Assembly (NCBI RefSeq): GCF_902859645.1
Contig: NZ_CADIJR010000005.1
Coordinates: 62,001-126,000, forward strand
Origin: Achromobacter insuavis
GTDB lineage: Bacteria; Pseudomonadota; Gammaproteobacteria; Burkholderiales; Burkholderiaceae_B
Direction: 5' to 3'
Length of the DNA stretch: 64,000 nt
The translations under genes and the position numbers were made by a program. The notes beneath the pieces were generated by a model, which was not told where the DNA came from, made no database searches, and saw only the letters and a list, made by a program, of their open reading frames with translations. The first letter of the stretch is position 1, and each line of letters starts with the position of its first letter. Shown piece by piece: positions 1 through 10,481 of the stretch.

Positions 1-44
1 GCGAAAGACCGGACATCCGGCATAAATAGGGACGCATTGATTTG

Positions 45-226
45 GCCTAAAAAAAAGCCCGAGATCGTGAGATCTCGGGCTAAATCCACCAAAGGAGGAG
101 GGTGGAGGAGACAACCTTGGCATGCTGGGAGCCGCTTTCGCTCACTGCGCTGTCGGGGTTCTGTGGTGCTTGTCCTGCTTGGACTTTGCTTTTGAACCGC
201 GCCGACTGCGTTTCAACATCCGATGA
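45..226 (-). ncRNA. candidate small RNA with anti-Shine-Dalgarno hairpin
   Basis: A transcript of about 180 nt is predicted from the promoter at 232-260 and the terminator at 49-80. Three structures are visible on the minus strand. The first is a two-part stem pairing 194-206 with 152-161 (GTCGG/CGAC and GGTTC/GAACC). The second is a 5-bp hairpin (86-105, CCACC/GGTGG) whose loop is CTCCTCCTTT, complementary to Shine-Dalgarno sequences, with another CTCCT just before the stem. The third is the terminator. Loops that display CCUCC motifs are the hallmark of the CcsR/cuckoo RNAs of alphaproteobacteria, so the shape suggests a trans-acting RNA that either binds SD regions or mimics 16S anti-SD. 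That role is inferred. No coding gene other than a possible 25-codon basic peptide (142-219) fits the transcript. Confidence 0.6.
49..80 (-). terminator. intrinsic terminator of the small RNA
   Basis: A perfect 10-bp stem (57-66 with 71-80), a GTGA tetraloop and an eight-T tail on the minus strand (49-56). The orientation fits leftward transcription only. Confidence 0.85.
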
Positions 227-231
227 GATGC

Positions 232-260
232 ATAGTATCGGGTTTTTTTGTGCGATGCAA
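232..260 (-). promoter_or_regulatory. sigma-70-like promoter of the small RNA
   Basis: On the minus strand TTGCAT (255-260) and TACTAT (232-237) are separated by exactly 17 bp, which includes a seven-A run. This is one of the best matches to the sigma-70 consensus in the window. The expected start is near 224-226, and the only strong downstream element is the terminator at 49-80. Confidence 0.65.
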
Positions 261-262
261 GA

Positions 263-538
263 TTTTTTTTAAGCCCAACGCACCGCACCATTCCGCGTTG
301 CATTTTTGCCGCAATTCGCCTGACCGTCGCCCGGAAAGCCGCATGCAGCAATGACCTTCGAAAACGGAGGGTTATTGCCGAAGGGGTAAACCCCTTGCGG
401 ACTTACCCTAGCTGATTCCGGGTATTCCCGCCCTATTCCTTGCACCGGAAAGGTGCATGCGGCACCAATATGCTGCAATTTTTGCGCATTGCAACATTTT
501 CATGCCCCACGGGCAGGCATGCCCGCAGGCCGGCCGCC
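263..538. other. intergenic stretch between the sRNA promoter and coq7
   Basis: No convincing gene. It contains a 6-bp hairpin (441-457, TGCACC/GGTGCA with a GGAAA loop) shortly downstream of coq7. The hairpin lacks a T-run on either strand, so it is not a clear terminator. Base composition is less GC-rich than the flanking genes. Confidence 0.5.
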
Positions 539-1216
539 TCAGATGCGGTAGGCGGTCGTCGTCATGACCTTGGACATCGCCCGCATGGCGGCCTTGACCG
601 GACCGGGCAGCGGCACGCCGCCCGCGGCTTCGGCGCTGGCGCGGTGCTGGGCCTCGTCTTCCTTCATCTTCTGCACGATCTGGCGCGAGCGGGCATCCTG
701 CTCGGGCAGGGTGCGCAGATGCCCTTCCAGGTGCGCCTCGACCTGTTTTTCGGTTTCGGCCATGAAGCCCAGGTTGCGCGGCGCGCCCGCATAACCGGCC
801 AGCAGGCCCAGCGCGAACGAGCCCGCGTACCAGACCGGATTGAGCAGGCTGGGGCGGCTGCCCAGCTCGGTCAGGCGCTGGTTGCACCACACCAAGTGGT
901 CGACTTCCTCGCCGGCGGCCTCGAGCAACAGGGCGCGCGGGCCGGGTTCGCGGCACACCGCGGCCTGCCCGCGGTACAGCGCCTGGGCGCAGACTTCGCC
1001 CACGTGGTTGACCCGCATCAGCCCGGCCGCGTGGCGCTTTTCCTGCGCCGACAAGGTGTCCGGCGCCTCTTCGGCCGTGGCCGGATTGGGCCGGCCGGCG
1101 CTGGCGCTGCCGGACAGCACGCGCAGCGCGCGGTCGGCTTCCGCCAACAGTGCATCCAGCGGATTCGAGCGGCGCAGGAAGGCGGCGGGACCGGATTGGG
1201 ACAAGGTGGGGGACAT
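539..1216 (-). CDS. coq7: 2-nonaprenyl-3-methyl-6-methoxy-1,4-benzoquinol hydroxylase Coq7
   Basis: Di-iron monooxygenase of ubiquinone biosynthesis that hydroxylates ring position C6 of demethoxyubiquinol at the inner membrane. The 225-residue product shows the Coq7 helices with diiron ligands: [12 protein letters not shown] with its Glu, [10 protein letters not shown] with the E-x-x-H pair, [12 protein letters not shown] and MKEDEAQH. The helix [14 protein letters not shown] is the usual membrane-associated segment. The frame is open upstream to 1300, but the ATG at 1216 is preferred because AGGAG lies just upstream and the homologous region begins there. It is divergent from the OsmC gene. 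Confidence 0.93.
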   Translation of the reverse strand: MSPTLSQSGPAAFLRRSNPLDALLAEADRALRVLSGSASAGRPNPATAEEAPDTLSAQEKRHAAGLMRVNHVGEVCAQALYRGQAAVCREPGPRALLLEAAGEEVDHLVWCNQRLTELGSRPSLLNPVWYAGSFALGLLAGYAGAPRNLGFMAETEKQVEAHLEGHLRTLPEQDARSRQIVQKMKEDEAQHRASAEAAGGVPLPGPVKAAMRAMSKVMTTTAYRI

Positions 1217-1330
1217 GGACGGCTCCTGGATTGGCCGCACACCCCTGATGCGGGGCGGGGCTCTCAAGCGGAATTGTACGCAACGGGTATCATCAGCCAT
1301 TGACTGCGCTCAAGCACAAGGACCTGACAA

Positions 1331-1774
1331 ATGGAATGCACGATCGACTGGGGCGGCCCCAACGGCATGCTCTTCACCGCCAGCACCGGCAGCGGCCACG
1401 TGGCCGTGATGGACGGCGCGGTGGACGGCGGCGGCCACAACCTGGCGCCCCGCCCCATGGAAATGCTGCTGGCCGGCACCGGCGGCTGCACCGCCTATGA
1501 CGTCGTGCTGATCCTCAAGCGCGGCCGCCATGCCGTGACCGGCTGCAGCGTCAAGCTGCAGGCCGACCGCGCCGATGTCGACCCCAAGGTGTTCACGCGT
1601 ATCCACTTCGCCTTCACGGTCACCGGCCGCAACCTGCCGCGCGCCGCGGTCGAGCGCGCGGTGCAGCTGTCGCATGAGAAATACTGCTCGGCGTCCGCCA
1701 TGCTCGAAAAGACCGCCGAACTGACCTTCTCGGTGGATATCGTCGACACCCAGGAAGCCCCCGCGGCGGCCTGA
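1331..1774 (+). CDS. OsmC-like peroxiredoxin family protein
   Basis: 147 residues of the OsmC/Ohr fold, in the YhfA-like branch. Two redox cysteines typical of the family are present: Cys53 in [10 protein letters not shown] and Cys119 in [10 protein letters not shown]. OsmC/Ohr enzymes reduce organic hydroperoxides in the cytoplasm; the YhfA branch is less well characterised, so the substrate is not assigned. AAGGA precedes the ATG. It sits between divergent coq7 and thyA, with 47 bp to thyA, and may be co-transcribed with it. Confidence 0.85.
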   Translation: MECTIDWGGPNGMLFTASTGSGHVAVMDGAVDGGGHNLAPRPMEMLLAGTGGCTAYDVVLILKRGRHAVTGCSVKLQADRADVDPKVFTRIHFAFTVTGRNLPRAAVERAVQLSHEKYCSASAMLEKTAELTFSVDIVDTQEAPAAA

Positions 1775-1821
1775 CGCGGCCCGCCGCGCACGCCACCTCA
1801 GCCTTTTCAGATTCTGTACCC

Positions 1822-2793
1822 ATGAAACAATACCTGGACCTCGTTCAATCCATCCTGGACACCGGCGCGTGGCAGGAAAATCGGACGGGAATACGCACGC
1901 TGAGCATGCCGGGCGCCTCGCTGCGCTTCGACCTGCAGCAGGGCTTTCCGGCCGTGACCACCAAGAAGCTGGCCTTCAAGTCGGCCATCGGCGAGATGGT
2001 CGGCTTCCTGCGCGGCGTGCGCAGCGCGGCGCAATTCCGCGAACTGGGTTGCAAGGTCTGGGACCAGAACGCCAACGAGAACGCCCAGTGGCTGGCCAAC
2101 CCCTACCGCGAGGGCCCGGACGACCTGGGCCCGGTCTACGGCGTGCAGTGGCGCCAGTGGCCGGCGTACAAGGTGCTGGACGCCGACCGCGCCGGCCAGG
2201 TCGATGACGCCCTGGCGCGCGGCTACACCAAGGTGGCCGATCTGCAGGACGGCGGCGTGTCCAAGGTGCTGCTCTATAAAGCGGTCGACCAGTTGCGCCA
2301 GTGCCTGGATACCATCCACGAGCGTCCGGGCGACCGCCGCATCCTGTTCCACGGCTGGAACTGGGCGCAGATCGAGGAAATGGCGCTGCCGCCCTGCCAC
2401 CTGCTCTATCAGTTCCTGCCGAATGCGACCACCCGCGAGATCTCGCTGTGCCTGTACATCCGGTCCAACGATGTCGGGCTGGGCACGCCGTTCAACCTGA
2501 CCGAGGGCGCGGCGCTGCTGCACCTGGTGGGCCGGCTGACCGGTTACACGCCGCGCTGGTTCACCTACTTCATCGGCGACGCGCATATCTACGAGAATCA
2601 CCTGCCGATGCTGCGCGAGCAACTGACCCGCACGCCGCACGCGGCGCCGCGGCTGGTGCTGTCCGACCGCATTCCCGATTTCGCCCAGACCGGCCGCTAC
2701 GAGCCGGAATGGCTGGAAAAGGTCGAGCCGGGCGATTTCTCGCTGGAGGGCTACACTCACCACGCCCCGCTGACGGCGCCCATGGCGGTCTGA
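1822..2793 (+). CDS. thyA: thymidylate synthase
   Basis: Converts dUMP and methylenetetrahydrofolate to dTMP and dihydrofolate. The nucleophile Cys192 lies in [11 protein letters not shown], the folate/dUMP region GVQWRQW is present, and the C-terminus ends in the conserved APMAV-type tail. At 323 residues it is about 60 longer than the E. coli enzyme; the extra segment lies around residues 115-165, as in many longer bacterial ThyA proteins. Its product dihydrofolate is recycled by folA at 5336, two genes downstream. The RBS is weak. Confidence 0.96.
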   Translation: MKQYLDLVQSILDTGAWQENRTGIRTLSMPGASLRFDLQQGFPAVTTKKLAFKSAIGEMVGFLRGVRSAAQFRELGCKVWDQNANENAQWLANPYREGPDDLGPVYGVQWRQWPAYKVLDADRAGQVDDALARGYTKVADLQDGGVSKVLLYKAVDQLRQCLDTIHERPGDRRILFHGWNWAQIEEMALPPCHLLYQFLPNATTREISLCLYIRSNDVGLGTPFNLTEGAALLHLVGRLTGYTPRWFTYFIGDAHIYENHLPMLREQLTRTPHAAPRLVLSDRIPDFAQTGRYEPEWLEKVEPGDFSLEGYTHHAPLTAPMAV

Positions 2794-3191
2794 GGCCGGC
2801 GAGCGGCATTGCACACCGGCCACGGGCCGGCCGCCCAGGCGCCGGGAGCGCCCCTCTCGCGCAGGTGAAGATTGGTGAGCTTCTGGAGGCGCGTTTTCGG
2901 TATAACCCATCCCTTAGCCTCGGACGCGCGGCCATCAAGCCCTGCGCGCCTTGGTTTCTGAACGGCCCATGTCGCGCCGTGCCTGCCACTCGCCGCGTAG
3001 CCGGGCAAGCCGCCCGACCTCGCCGACCGCCTGCAGTGCAGCGCCGCACCCCCCATCCAGACTAGTGAGTACGTAAATCGCCAGCGTCGACAGCAGGATC
3101 CTCTTGCGGCTCGTTTGCAACTGTTGACTACTAATTGATTTGAATTGAGGCCGGCGCGGCGGCTGTATGCGCTCAGGACAGGACCCCAAAA
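2794..3191. other. intergenic region upstream of the MHYT-GGDEF-EAL gene
   Basis: About 400 bp without a supported gene. The 3' half is AT-richer (3105-3150) and probably holds the promoter of the next gene, but I cannot pick a clear -10/-35 pair. A minus-strand frame (2935-3258) runs through it and into the next gene's start; I do not accept it as a gene. Confidence 0.4.
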
Positions 3192-5255
3192 ATGCTCGTT
3201 GGAACATATAACCCTTCGCTCGTCCTCGTATCCCTAGGGGTCGCCATCCTGGCGTCATACACGGCGCTGGGTATGGCCAACCGCGTCAGGGCGGCGAACG
3301 GACTGCCGGCGGCGCGTTACTGGCTGGCCGGCGGCGCGCTCGCCATGGGCATCGGCATCTGGTCCATGCACTTCGTCGGCATGCTGGCGTTCAACCTGCC
3401 CATCCCGATGGGCTACGACCTGCCGCTGACGCTGCTGTCGCTGGCCATCGCCATCGGCTGCTCCGCCTTCGCGCTGTGGATCGTCTGCAAGGACGACCTG
3501 CCCTGGCGCCGGCTGATCATGGGCGCCCTGCTGATGGGCGCGGGCATCGCCGCCATGCACTATATCGGCATGGCCGCCATGCGGATGATGCCGGGCATCA
3601 TCTATGACCCGACCTGGTTCGCGCTGTCCATCGCCATCGCGGTGGCGGCCTCGGGCGCCGCCCTCTGGATCACCTACCGCCTGCGCCACGACGGCCCGCG
3701 GGTGGCGCTGTCGCGGCCGCTGGCGGCCGTGGTGATGGGGCTGGCGATCGTCGGCATGCACTACACGGGCATGAAGGCCGCCGGCTTCCCCGCCGACAGC
3801 ATCTGCATGGCGGCGAACACCGGCATCTCGGCCGGCTGGCTGGCCATCGCCGTCACCGCCGTGACCCTGAGCGTGCTGGCCATCGCGTTGGTGGTGGCGG
3901 TGCTGGACAACCGCCTGGAAGCCCGCACCTCGGCGTTGGCCTCGTCGCTGGCCGAGGCCAACGAGGAACTGGTGCAGCTGGCGCTGCATGACACCCTGAC
4001 CAAGCTGCCCAACCGCATCCTGCTGGAAGACCGGCTGGAGCAGGCGATCGAGAGCGCCAGCCGCCGCAAGGGCTATTTCGCGGTGCTGTTCTTCGACCTG
4101 GACGGTTTCAAGGCGGTCAACGACGCCTACGGCCACCATACCGGCGACGCCCTGCTGATCGACCTGGCCCAGCGCATCCGCCAGACGCTGCGCACCCACG
4201 ACACCGTGGCGCGGCTCGGCGGCGACGAATTCATCGTGCTCAGCGAAGTGGTGGAACCGACCGACGCCGCCAACGTGGCGGACCGCCTGATCGAGGCGAT
4301 CGCCCGCCCCGTCATGGTGTACGGCCACGAAGTGCTGGTGACCTCCAGCGTCGGCATCGCCATCTACCCCAACGACGGCGAGGACACCCACGCCCTGCTG
4401 ACCAACGCCGACGCCGCGATGTACCACGCCAAGCGCCTGGGCGGCACCGGCTACAGCTTCTTCGAGCCGTCGATGAACGCCGACGCGCACGAGCAGATCG
4501 AGTTGCTGCACGACCTGCGCCTGGCGCAGGAGCGCGACCAGTTCGTGCTGCACTACCAGCCCAAGTACGAAGCGCCCGCCGGCCCCATCATGGGCGCCGA
4601 GGCGCTGCTGCGCTGGAACCACCCGACCCGCGGCCTGGTGGGCCCCGACCAGTTCATTCCGACGGCGGAAAAGACCGGACTGATCCTGTCGATCGGCGAA
4701 TGGGTCATCAACGAGGCCTGCCGCCAGATGCGCGAGTGGATCAACGCCGGACAGGGCCACTGGACCATCGCCGTCAACATCTCGGCGCTGCAGTTCGCCC
4801 ATTCCGGCCTGGTCGAGACCGTGCGCAGCGCGCTGGCGCGCCACGACGTGCCGCCCGCCTGCCTGACGCTGGAAGTGACCGAATCGACCGCGATGCGCGA
4901 CGCCGAGGCCAGCCTGACGGTGCTCAAGCGCCTGTCGGGACTGGGGGTGACCATCTCGATCGACGATTTCGGCACCGGCTACTCCAGCCTGCTGTACCTG
5001 AAGCGCCTGCCCGCGACCGAGCTGAAGATCGACCGCGGCTTCGTCAACCAGCTGGACAACGACAACGAGGACGCCGCCATCATCTCGGCGATCGTCGCGC
5101 TGGCGCAGCAGTTGAACCTGCGCATCGTGGCCGAGGGCGTGGAAACCACCGCGCAGCAGAAATTCCTGACCGGCCTGGGCTGCGATTCGCTGCAGGGCTT
5201 CCTGCTGGGCAAGCCGATGCCGGCCGACGAATTCCTGGAACACGCCTCCAGCTGA
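3192..5255 (+). CDS. MHYT-sensor bifunctional diguanylate cyclase/phosphodiesterase
   Basis: 687 residues. The N-terminal seven-helix MHYT domain (about 1-235) carries three copper-ligand-type motifs: MHFVGM, MHYIGM and MHYTGM. A short coiled linker leads to a GGDEF domain (about 260-430) with an intact RLGGDEF active site, then an EAL domain (about 440-685) with GAEALLRW, DDFGTGYSS and AEGVE. Both catalytic motifs look intact, so it could make or degrade cyclic di-GMP. MHYT domains are proposed to sense O2, CO or NO through bound copper. It lies between thyA and folA with no obvious functional link to them. Confidence 0.93.
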   Translation: MLVGTYNPSLVLVSLGVAILASYTALGMANRVRAANGLPAARYWLAGGALAMGIGIWSMHFVGMLAFNLPIPMGYDLPLTLLSLAIAIGCSAFALWIVCKDDLPWRRLIMGALLMGAGIAAMHYIGMAAMRMMPGIIYDPTWFALSIAIAVAASGAALWITYRLRHDGPRVALSRPLAAVVMGLAIVGMHYTGMKAAGFPADSICMAANTGISAGWLAIAVTAVTLSVLAIALVVAVLDNRLEARTSALASSLAEANEELVQLALHDTLTKLPNRILLEDRLEQAIESASRRKGYFAVLFFDLDGFKAVNDAYGHHTGDALLIDLAQRIRQTLRTHDTVARLGGDEFIVLSEVVEPTDAANVADRLIEAIARPVMVYGHEVLVTSSVGIAIYPNDGEDTHALLTNADAAMYHAKRLGGTGYSFFEPSMNADAHEQIELLHDLRLAQERDQFVLHYQPKYEAPAGPIMGAEALLRWNHPTRGLVGPDQFIPTAEKTGLILSIGEWVINEACRQMREWINAGQGHWTIAVNISALQFAHSGLVETVRSALARHDVPPACLTLEVTESTAMRDAEASLTVLKRLSGLGVTISIDDFGTGYSSLLYLKRLPATELKIDRGFVNQLDNDNEDAAIISAIVALAQQLNLRIVAEGVETTAQQKFLTGLGCDSLQGFLLGKPMPADEFLEHASS

Positions 5256-5335
5256 AACGGCGCCGGCCAGATTTGCTACGCTTGGGGTCTTTCCGCCGGC
5301 CATGCCGGCTCCCCTTGCCTGAGCGCCCCGCCCGC

Positions 5336-5821
5336 ATGTCCGCCCGCCTGACCCTGATCGTCGCCTATTCCACCAACCGCGCCATCGGCCGCGACAACGC
5401 CCTGCCCTGGAAACTGCCGGGCGACCTGGCGCACTTCAAGCGCAGCACCCTGGGCCATCCCATCGTCATGGGCCGCAAGACCTGGGACTCGCTGGGCCGC
5501 CCCCTGCCCGGCCGCGCCAATATCGTCATCAGCCGCAACCCCGCCTTCGAGGCCGCGGGCGCCACCGTGGTGCCGACGCTGGAGGCCGCCATCGCCGCCT
5601 GCGGCGACAGCGCCGAAGCCTTCGTCATCGGCGGCGCGCAGATCTACACGCAGGCCCTGGCGCTGGCCAGCCGCATCCTGGCCACCGAAGTCCATGCCGA
5701 AGTCGAGGGCGACGCCTTCTTCCCGCTGCTGCCCGGCTTCCAGTGGCGCGAAACCGCGCGCGAGGCGCAGCCCGAGGAAAACGGCTACCGCTACGACTTC
5801 GTGACGTACGAACGCGCCTGA
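5336..5821 (+). CDS. folA: dihydrofolate reductase
   Basis: 161 residues, the standard length. NADPH-dependent reduction of dihydrofolate to tetrahydrofolate. The catalytic acid is present in ALPWKLPGDLAHFK, followed by the NADPH-binding GRKTWDSLG and VIGGAQIY motifs. The ATG at 5336 gives the normal N-terminus; the frame is open much further upstream, but that part is the antiframe of the preceding gene. It starts 80 bp after that gene ends. Confidence 0.95.
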   Translation: MSARLTLIVAYSTNRAIGRDNALPWKLPGDLAHFKRSTLGHPIVMGRKTWDSLGRPLPGRANIVISRNPAFEAAGATVVPTLEAAIAACGDSAEAFVIGGAQIYTQALALASRILATEVHAEVEGDAFFPLLPGFQWRETAREAQPEENGYRYDFVTYERA

Positions 5822-5893
5822 ACCCCACCCTGGCGATGACGGCGGCCGGGTTGCCGCCGCTCCCGGCCGCGCCGGGACGTCCCGCCGGAACGA

Positions 5894-7312
5894 CTACGCC
5901 GCGCCCTCGTTGCGCATGAAGCGCCACAACGCCGGGGCTTCCGAATACGCCACGTTGAAACGCACCCACGGCGTATCGGCCTCGTCGGCCTCGAAGTACG
6001 ACCCCGGCGCCAGCCAGATGCCATCCTTCAGCGCCAGCCCGGCCAGGCCGTTGGCGCCGCGCGCGCGCCACTGGCCGGCCACCTTGGCCCAAAGGAACAG
6101 GCCCGCCTGCGGCCGCGCATAGATCTCGAACCCATGCTGCGCCATCAGCCCCGCCACCGTCGCGTGGGCCTGGGCCAGCCGTTCGCGGGTGCGTTCGATG
6201 TGCGCCCGATAGCGGCCTTCGCGGATGACCTGGTGCACGATGCGCTCCATGATCTCCGGCGAGGTCAGGCCCACCGCCATCTTGGTGCGGGCGATGTCGC
6301 GCGCCAGGTCGCGGTGCGCCACCACGTAGCCCACCCGCACCGAGGGACTGATGACCTTGGAATAGCCGCCCAGGTAGACCACCCGGCGGCCGCCATCGAG
6401 CGCCGCCAGCATGGGCGTGACGCCGGGCGCCAGTTCGCGCGAGATGTCGTCCTCGACCACCCACAGCCCGTGGCGCTCGGCCAGTTGCAGGATACGGAAG
6501 GCGTTGGCCATGCTGATGCTGGCGCCCGACGGGTTCTGCAGGGCGGTGTTGACGAACAGCGCGCGCGGCCGGTGCTGCGACGCGGCCTGCTCCAGCGCCT
6601 CGCAATCCAGCCCGTCCAGCGTGCGCGCCACCGGCACCACCCGCAGCCCGGCCAGGCGCAGCATCTGCAGCAGGTTGGCGTAGGCCGGCTGCTCGACCAG
6701 CACGGTATCGCCCGGACGCAGCAGCGTGCGGATCACCATGTCGAGCCCGTGCGTCACGCCCTGGGTCAGCAGCACCTGCGACACCTCCACTTCCATGCCC
6801 TGGGCGCTGAGCGTGGCGGCGATGGTCTCGCGCAGCGGCGCGTAACCATAGGGATGGCCGTAGTTGGCGATGCGCATGGCCGGCACCCGGCCCATGTGGC
6901 GCAGCGCCATGTGCAGCCCTTCTTCATTGAGCCATTCGCCCGGCAGCCAGCCGCAGCCCGACTTGATGGGGATGGAGTGGTCCGCGAAGATGTCCGACAG
7001 CAGCCAGGCGGCGTTCAGCCGCGGCGGCTCCCAGGACTGCGGCTCGCCCCGGCGCGGCGGCGCGTCGGGCGAGGCCACGCGGTAGCCGGCGCCCGGGCGC
7101 GCGGCCAGCCAGCCCAGCGAAACCAGGCGGCTGTAGGCGCTGGCCACGGTAAAGGTGCTGACCTGGTGCTGGCGCGCGAAGTCGCGCACCGAGGGTAGGG
7201 ACATACCCGGACGCAGCTCCTGCGCCTCGATGGCGCGCAACACGGCCGCCACCACCTGGTCCACCAGGGTCGGCGCCTGGCCGCGGGCACGCACGGGCTT
7301 GAAGTCGATCAC
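5894..7312 (-). CDS. MocR-type GntR/aminotransferase transcriptional regulator
   Basis: 472 residues starting at GTG. A GntR winged helix-turn-helix occupies about 1-80 (RPGMSLPSVRDFARQHQVS), followed by a fold-type I aminotransferase domain with the PLP lysine in GGYSKVISPSVRVGY and the aspartate in VVEDDIS. MocR proteins usually sense PLP or amino acids and activate a divergent gene. Here that gene is aptA, and the 172-bp gap contains a paired palindrome (7322-7360). I infer it controls omega-amino acid catabolism. Confidence 0.9.
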   Translation of the reverse strand: MIDFKPVRARGQAPTLVDQVVAAVLRAIEAQELRPGMSLPSVRDFARQHQVSTFTVASAYSRLVSLGWLAARPGAGYRVASPDAPPRRGEPQSWEPPRLNAAWLLSDIFADHSIPIKSGCGWLPGEWLNEEGLHMALRHMGRVPAMRIANYGHPYGYAPLRETIAATLSAQGMEVEVSQVLLTQGVTHGLDMVIRTLLRPGDTVLVEQPAYANLLQMLRLAGLRVVPVARTLDGLDCEALEQAASQHRPRALFVNTALQNPSGASISMANAFRILQLAERHGLWVVEDDISRELAPGVTPMLAALDGGRRVVYLGGYSKVISPSVRVGYVVAHRDLARDIARTKMAVGLTSPEIMERIVHQVIREGRYRAHIERTRERLAQAHATVAGLMAQHGFEIYARPQAGLFLWAKVAGQWRARGANGLAGLALKDGIWLAPGSYFEADEADTPWVRFNVAYSEAPALWRFMRNEGAA

Positions 7313-7321
7313 GGCGCTACG

Positions 7322-7360
7322 CTAACTGTACAGTTGTCATGCTTGCAACTATACAGTTAG
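7322..7360. promoter_or_regulatory. paired MocR operator between mocR and aptA
   Basis: Two 12-bp palindromes: AACTGTACAGTT (7324-7335, perfect) and AACTATACAGTT (7347-7358, one mismatch). Their centres are 23 bp apart, and the pair also forms one large inverted repeat (CTAACT...AGTTAG). Two sites about two helical turns apart suit binding of a MocR dimer. The second copy abuts the predicted aptA -35 region. Confidence 0.75.
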
Positions 7361-7384
7361 CCCGGTTTGCGCGGATTGTATATT
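7357..7384 (+). promoter_or_regulatory. candidate aptA promoter
   Basis: TATATT (7379-7384) is a good -10. The -35 (TTAGCC, 7357-7362, 16-bp spacing) is poor and overlaps the operator. A weak -35 touching an operator is typical of an activator-dependent promoter, here presumably MocR-dependent. Confidence 0.45.
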
Positions 7385-7484
7385 TTCATTCCTCGCCGGA
7401 CGTACCAGAATCAATCGCATCCCGCCGGCCGCCCGCCCGACACGCGCGCAGGGCTCCGGCGTCTGTCCTACCCCTGGAGCCGCC

Positions 7485-8810
7485 ATGAACGCCCCCGCCG
7501 AGTTGCCCGACCTGTCCCATCTCTGGATGCCCTTCACCGCCAACAAGCAGTTCAAGGCGCATCCCCGCATGCTGGCGTCGGCCAAGGGCATGTACTACAC
7601 CTCGGCCGACGGCCGCCAGGTGCTGGACGGCACCGCCGGCCTGTGGTGCGTGAACGCCGGCCACGGCCGCCAGGAGATCGTCGAGGCGATCTCGCGCCAG
7701 GCCGGCATCATGGACTACGCCCCCGGCTTCCAGCTCGGCCATCCGCTGGCCTTCGAGGCCGCCACCGCGGTCGCCAGCTTCATGCCGCAGGGCCTGGACC
7801 GCGTGTTCTTCACCAACTCGGGTTCGGAGTCGGTCGACACCGCCCTGAAGATCGCCCTGGCCTACCACCGCGCCCGCGGCGAAGGCCAACGCACCCGCCT
7901 GATCGGCCGCGAGCGCGGCTACCACGGCGTGGGCTTCGGCGGCATCTCGGTCGGCGGCATCTCGACCAACCGCAAGACCTTCTCCGGCGCGCTGCTGCCC
8001 GCCGTCGACCACCTGCCCCACACCCACAACCTGGAGCAGAACGCCTATTCCAAGGGCCAGCCGGCCTGGGGCGCGCAACTGGCCGATGAACTCGAACGCA
8101 TCGTCGCGCTGCACGACGCCTCGACCATTGCGGCGGTGATCGTCGAACCGATGGCCGGCTCGACCGGCGTGCTGATCCCGCCCAAGGGCTACCTGGAAAA
8201 GCTGCGCGAGATCACCTCCAAGCACGGCATCCTGCTGATCTTCGACGAAGTCATCACCGCCTACGGCCGCCTCGGCGCGGCCACCGCGTCGGAATTCTTC
8301 GGCGTGACGCCGGACCTGATCGCGATGGCCAAGGGCGTCAGCAACGCCGCCGTGCCCGCGGGCGCGGTCGCGGTGCGCCGCGAAGTGCATGACGCCATCG
8401 TCAACGGCCCGGCCGGCGGCATCGAATTCTTCCATGGCTACACCTATTCGGCCCACCCGCTGGCGGCCGCCGCCATCCTGGCGACGCTGGACATCTACCG
8501 CCGCGAAGACCTGTTCGGCCGCGCCCGCAAGCTGTCCGGCGCCTTCGAGCAGGCGGCCCACAGCCTGAAGGGCGCGCCGCACGTGATCGACGTGCGCAAC
8601 CTGGGCCTGGTGGCCGGCGTCGAGCTGGCGCCGCGCGCCGGCGCGCCGGGCGCGCGCGCCGCCGAAGTGTTCCAGAAGTGCTTCGACAGCGGCCTGATGG
8701 TGCGCTACACCGGCGACATCATCGCCGTCTCGCCCCCGCTGATCATCGACGAGGCCCAGATCGGCCAGATCTTCGAGCAGATCGGCAAGGTGCTCAAGGA
8801 AGTCGCGTAA
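7485..8810 (+). CDS. aptA: beta-alanine (omega-amino acid):pyruvate aminotransferase
   Basis: Class III PLP aminotransferase of 441 residues. Transfers the amino group of beta-alanine or other omega/beta-amino acids to pyruvate, giving malonate semialdehyde and alanine. Asp254 in IFDEVITAYGR and Lys283 in MAKGVSNAAVP are the PLP contacts; NSGSESVDTAL binds the phosphate. The sequence resembles the Alcaligenes/Pseudomonas omega-amino acid:pyruvate aminotransferases. It is followed 96 bp later by the dehydrogenase that uses its product. Confidence 0.92.
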   Translation: MNAPAELPDLSHLWMPFTANKQFKAHPRMLASAKGMYYTSADGRQVLDGTAGLWCVNAGHGRQEIVEAISRQAGIMDYAPGFQLGHPLAFEAATAVASFMPQGLDRVFFTNSGSESVDTALKIALAYHRARGEGQRTRLIGRERGYHGVGFGGISVGGISTNRKTFSGALLPAVDHLPHTHNLEQNAYSKGQPAWGAQLADELERIVALHDASTIAAVIVEPMAGSTGVLIPPKGYLEKLREITSKHGILLIFDEVITAYGRLGAATASEFFGVTPDLIAMAKGVSNAAVPAGAVAVRREVHDAIVNGPAGGIEFFHGYTYSAHPLAAAAILATLDIYRREDLFGRARKLSGAFEQAAHSLKGAPHVIDVRNLGLVAGVELAPRAGAPGARAAEVFQKCFDSGLMVRYTGDIIAVSPPLIIDEAQIGQIFEQIGKVLKEVA

Positions 8811-8906
8811 CTCCCGCGCGGCGCAGGCGCCGCGCATCGCACGCAATGGCGGGCGGCCCCGGGCCGCCCTCCGGCATTTTCAAAGAACCCCGCTCCGAGC
8901 TTTCCC

Positions 8907-10403
<1,497 letters not shown>

Positions 10404-10423
10404 TCATGTAGACGCTCTCACCG

Positions 10424-10451
10424 CCCCGAGCCGCAAAGCGGCCGGGGTTTT
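10424..10451 (+). terminator. terminator after aptA-mmsA
   Basis: Stem CCCCG-a-GCCGC / GCGGC-CGGGG with an AAA loop and a TTTT tail. The T-tract is short, so termination may be partial. Confidence 0.6.
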
Positions 10452-10481
10452 GCCGAAAGACACACAACAAGGGGAATCCTG

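Noticed and set aside
142-351. 69-codon minus-strand ORF spanning the sRNA promoter
   Set aside because: Its N-terminal half lies upstream of the predicted transcription start, so at most the last 25 codons could be translated.
2935-3258. Minus-strand ORF of 107 codons in the thyA to MHYT gap
   Set aside because: Contains a hydrophobic stretch and a plausible helical tail, but has no SD, begins inside the next gene's 5' region and matches no family. Not enough to call.
3255-5303. Minus-strand open frame of about 682 codons opposite the MHYT-GGDEF-EAL gene
   Set aside because: Same antisense composition bias; the plus strand carries intact sensory and catalytic motifs.
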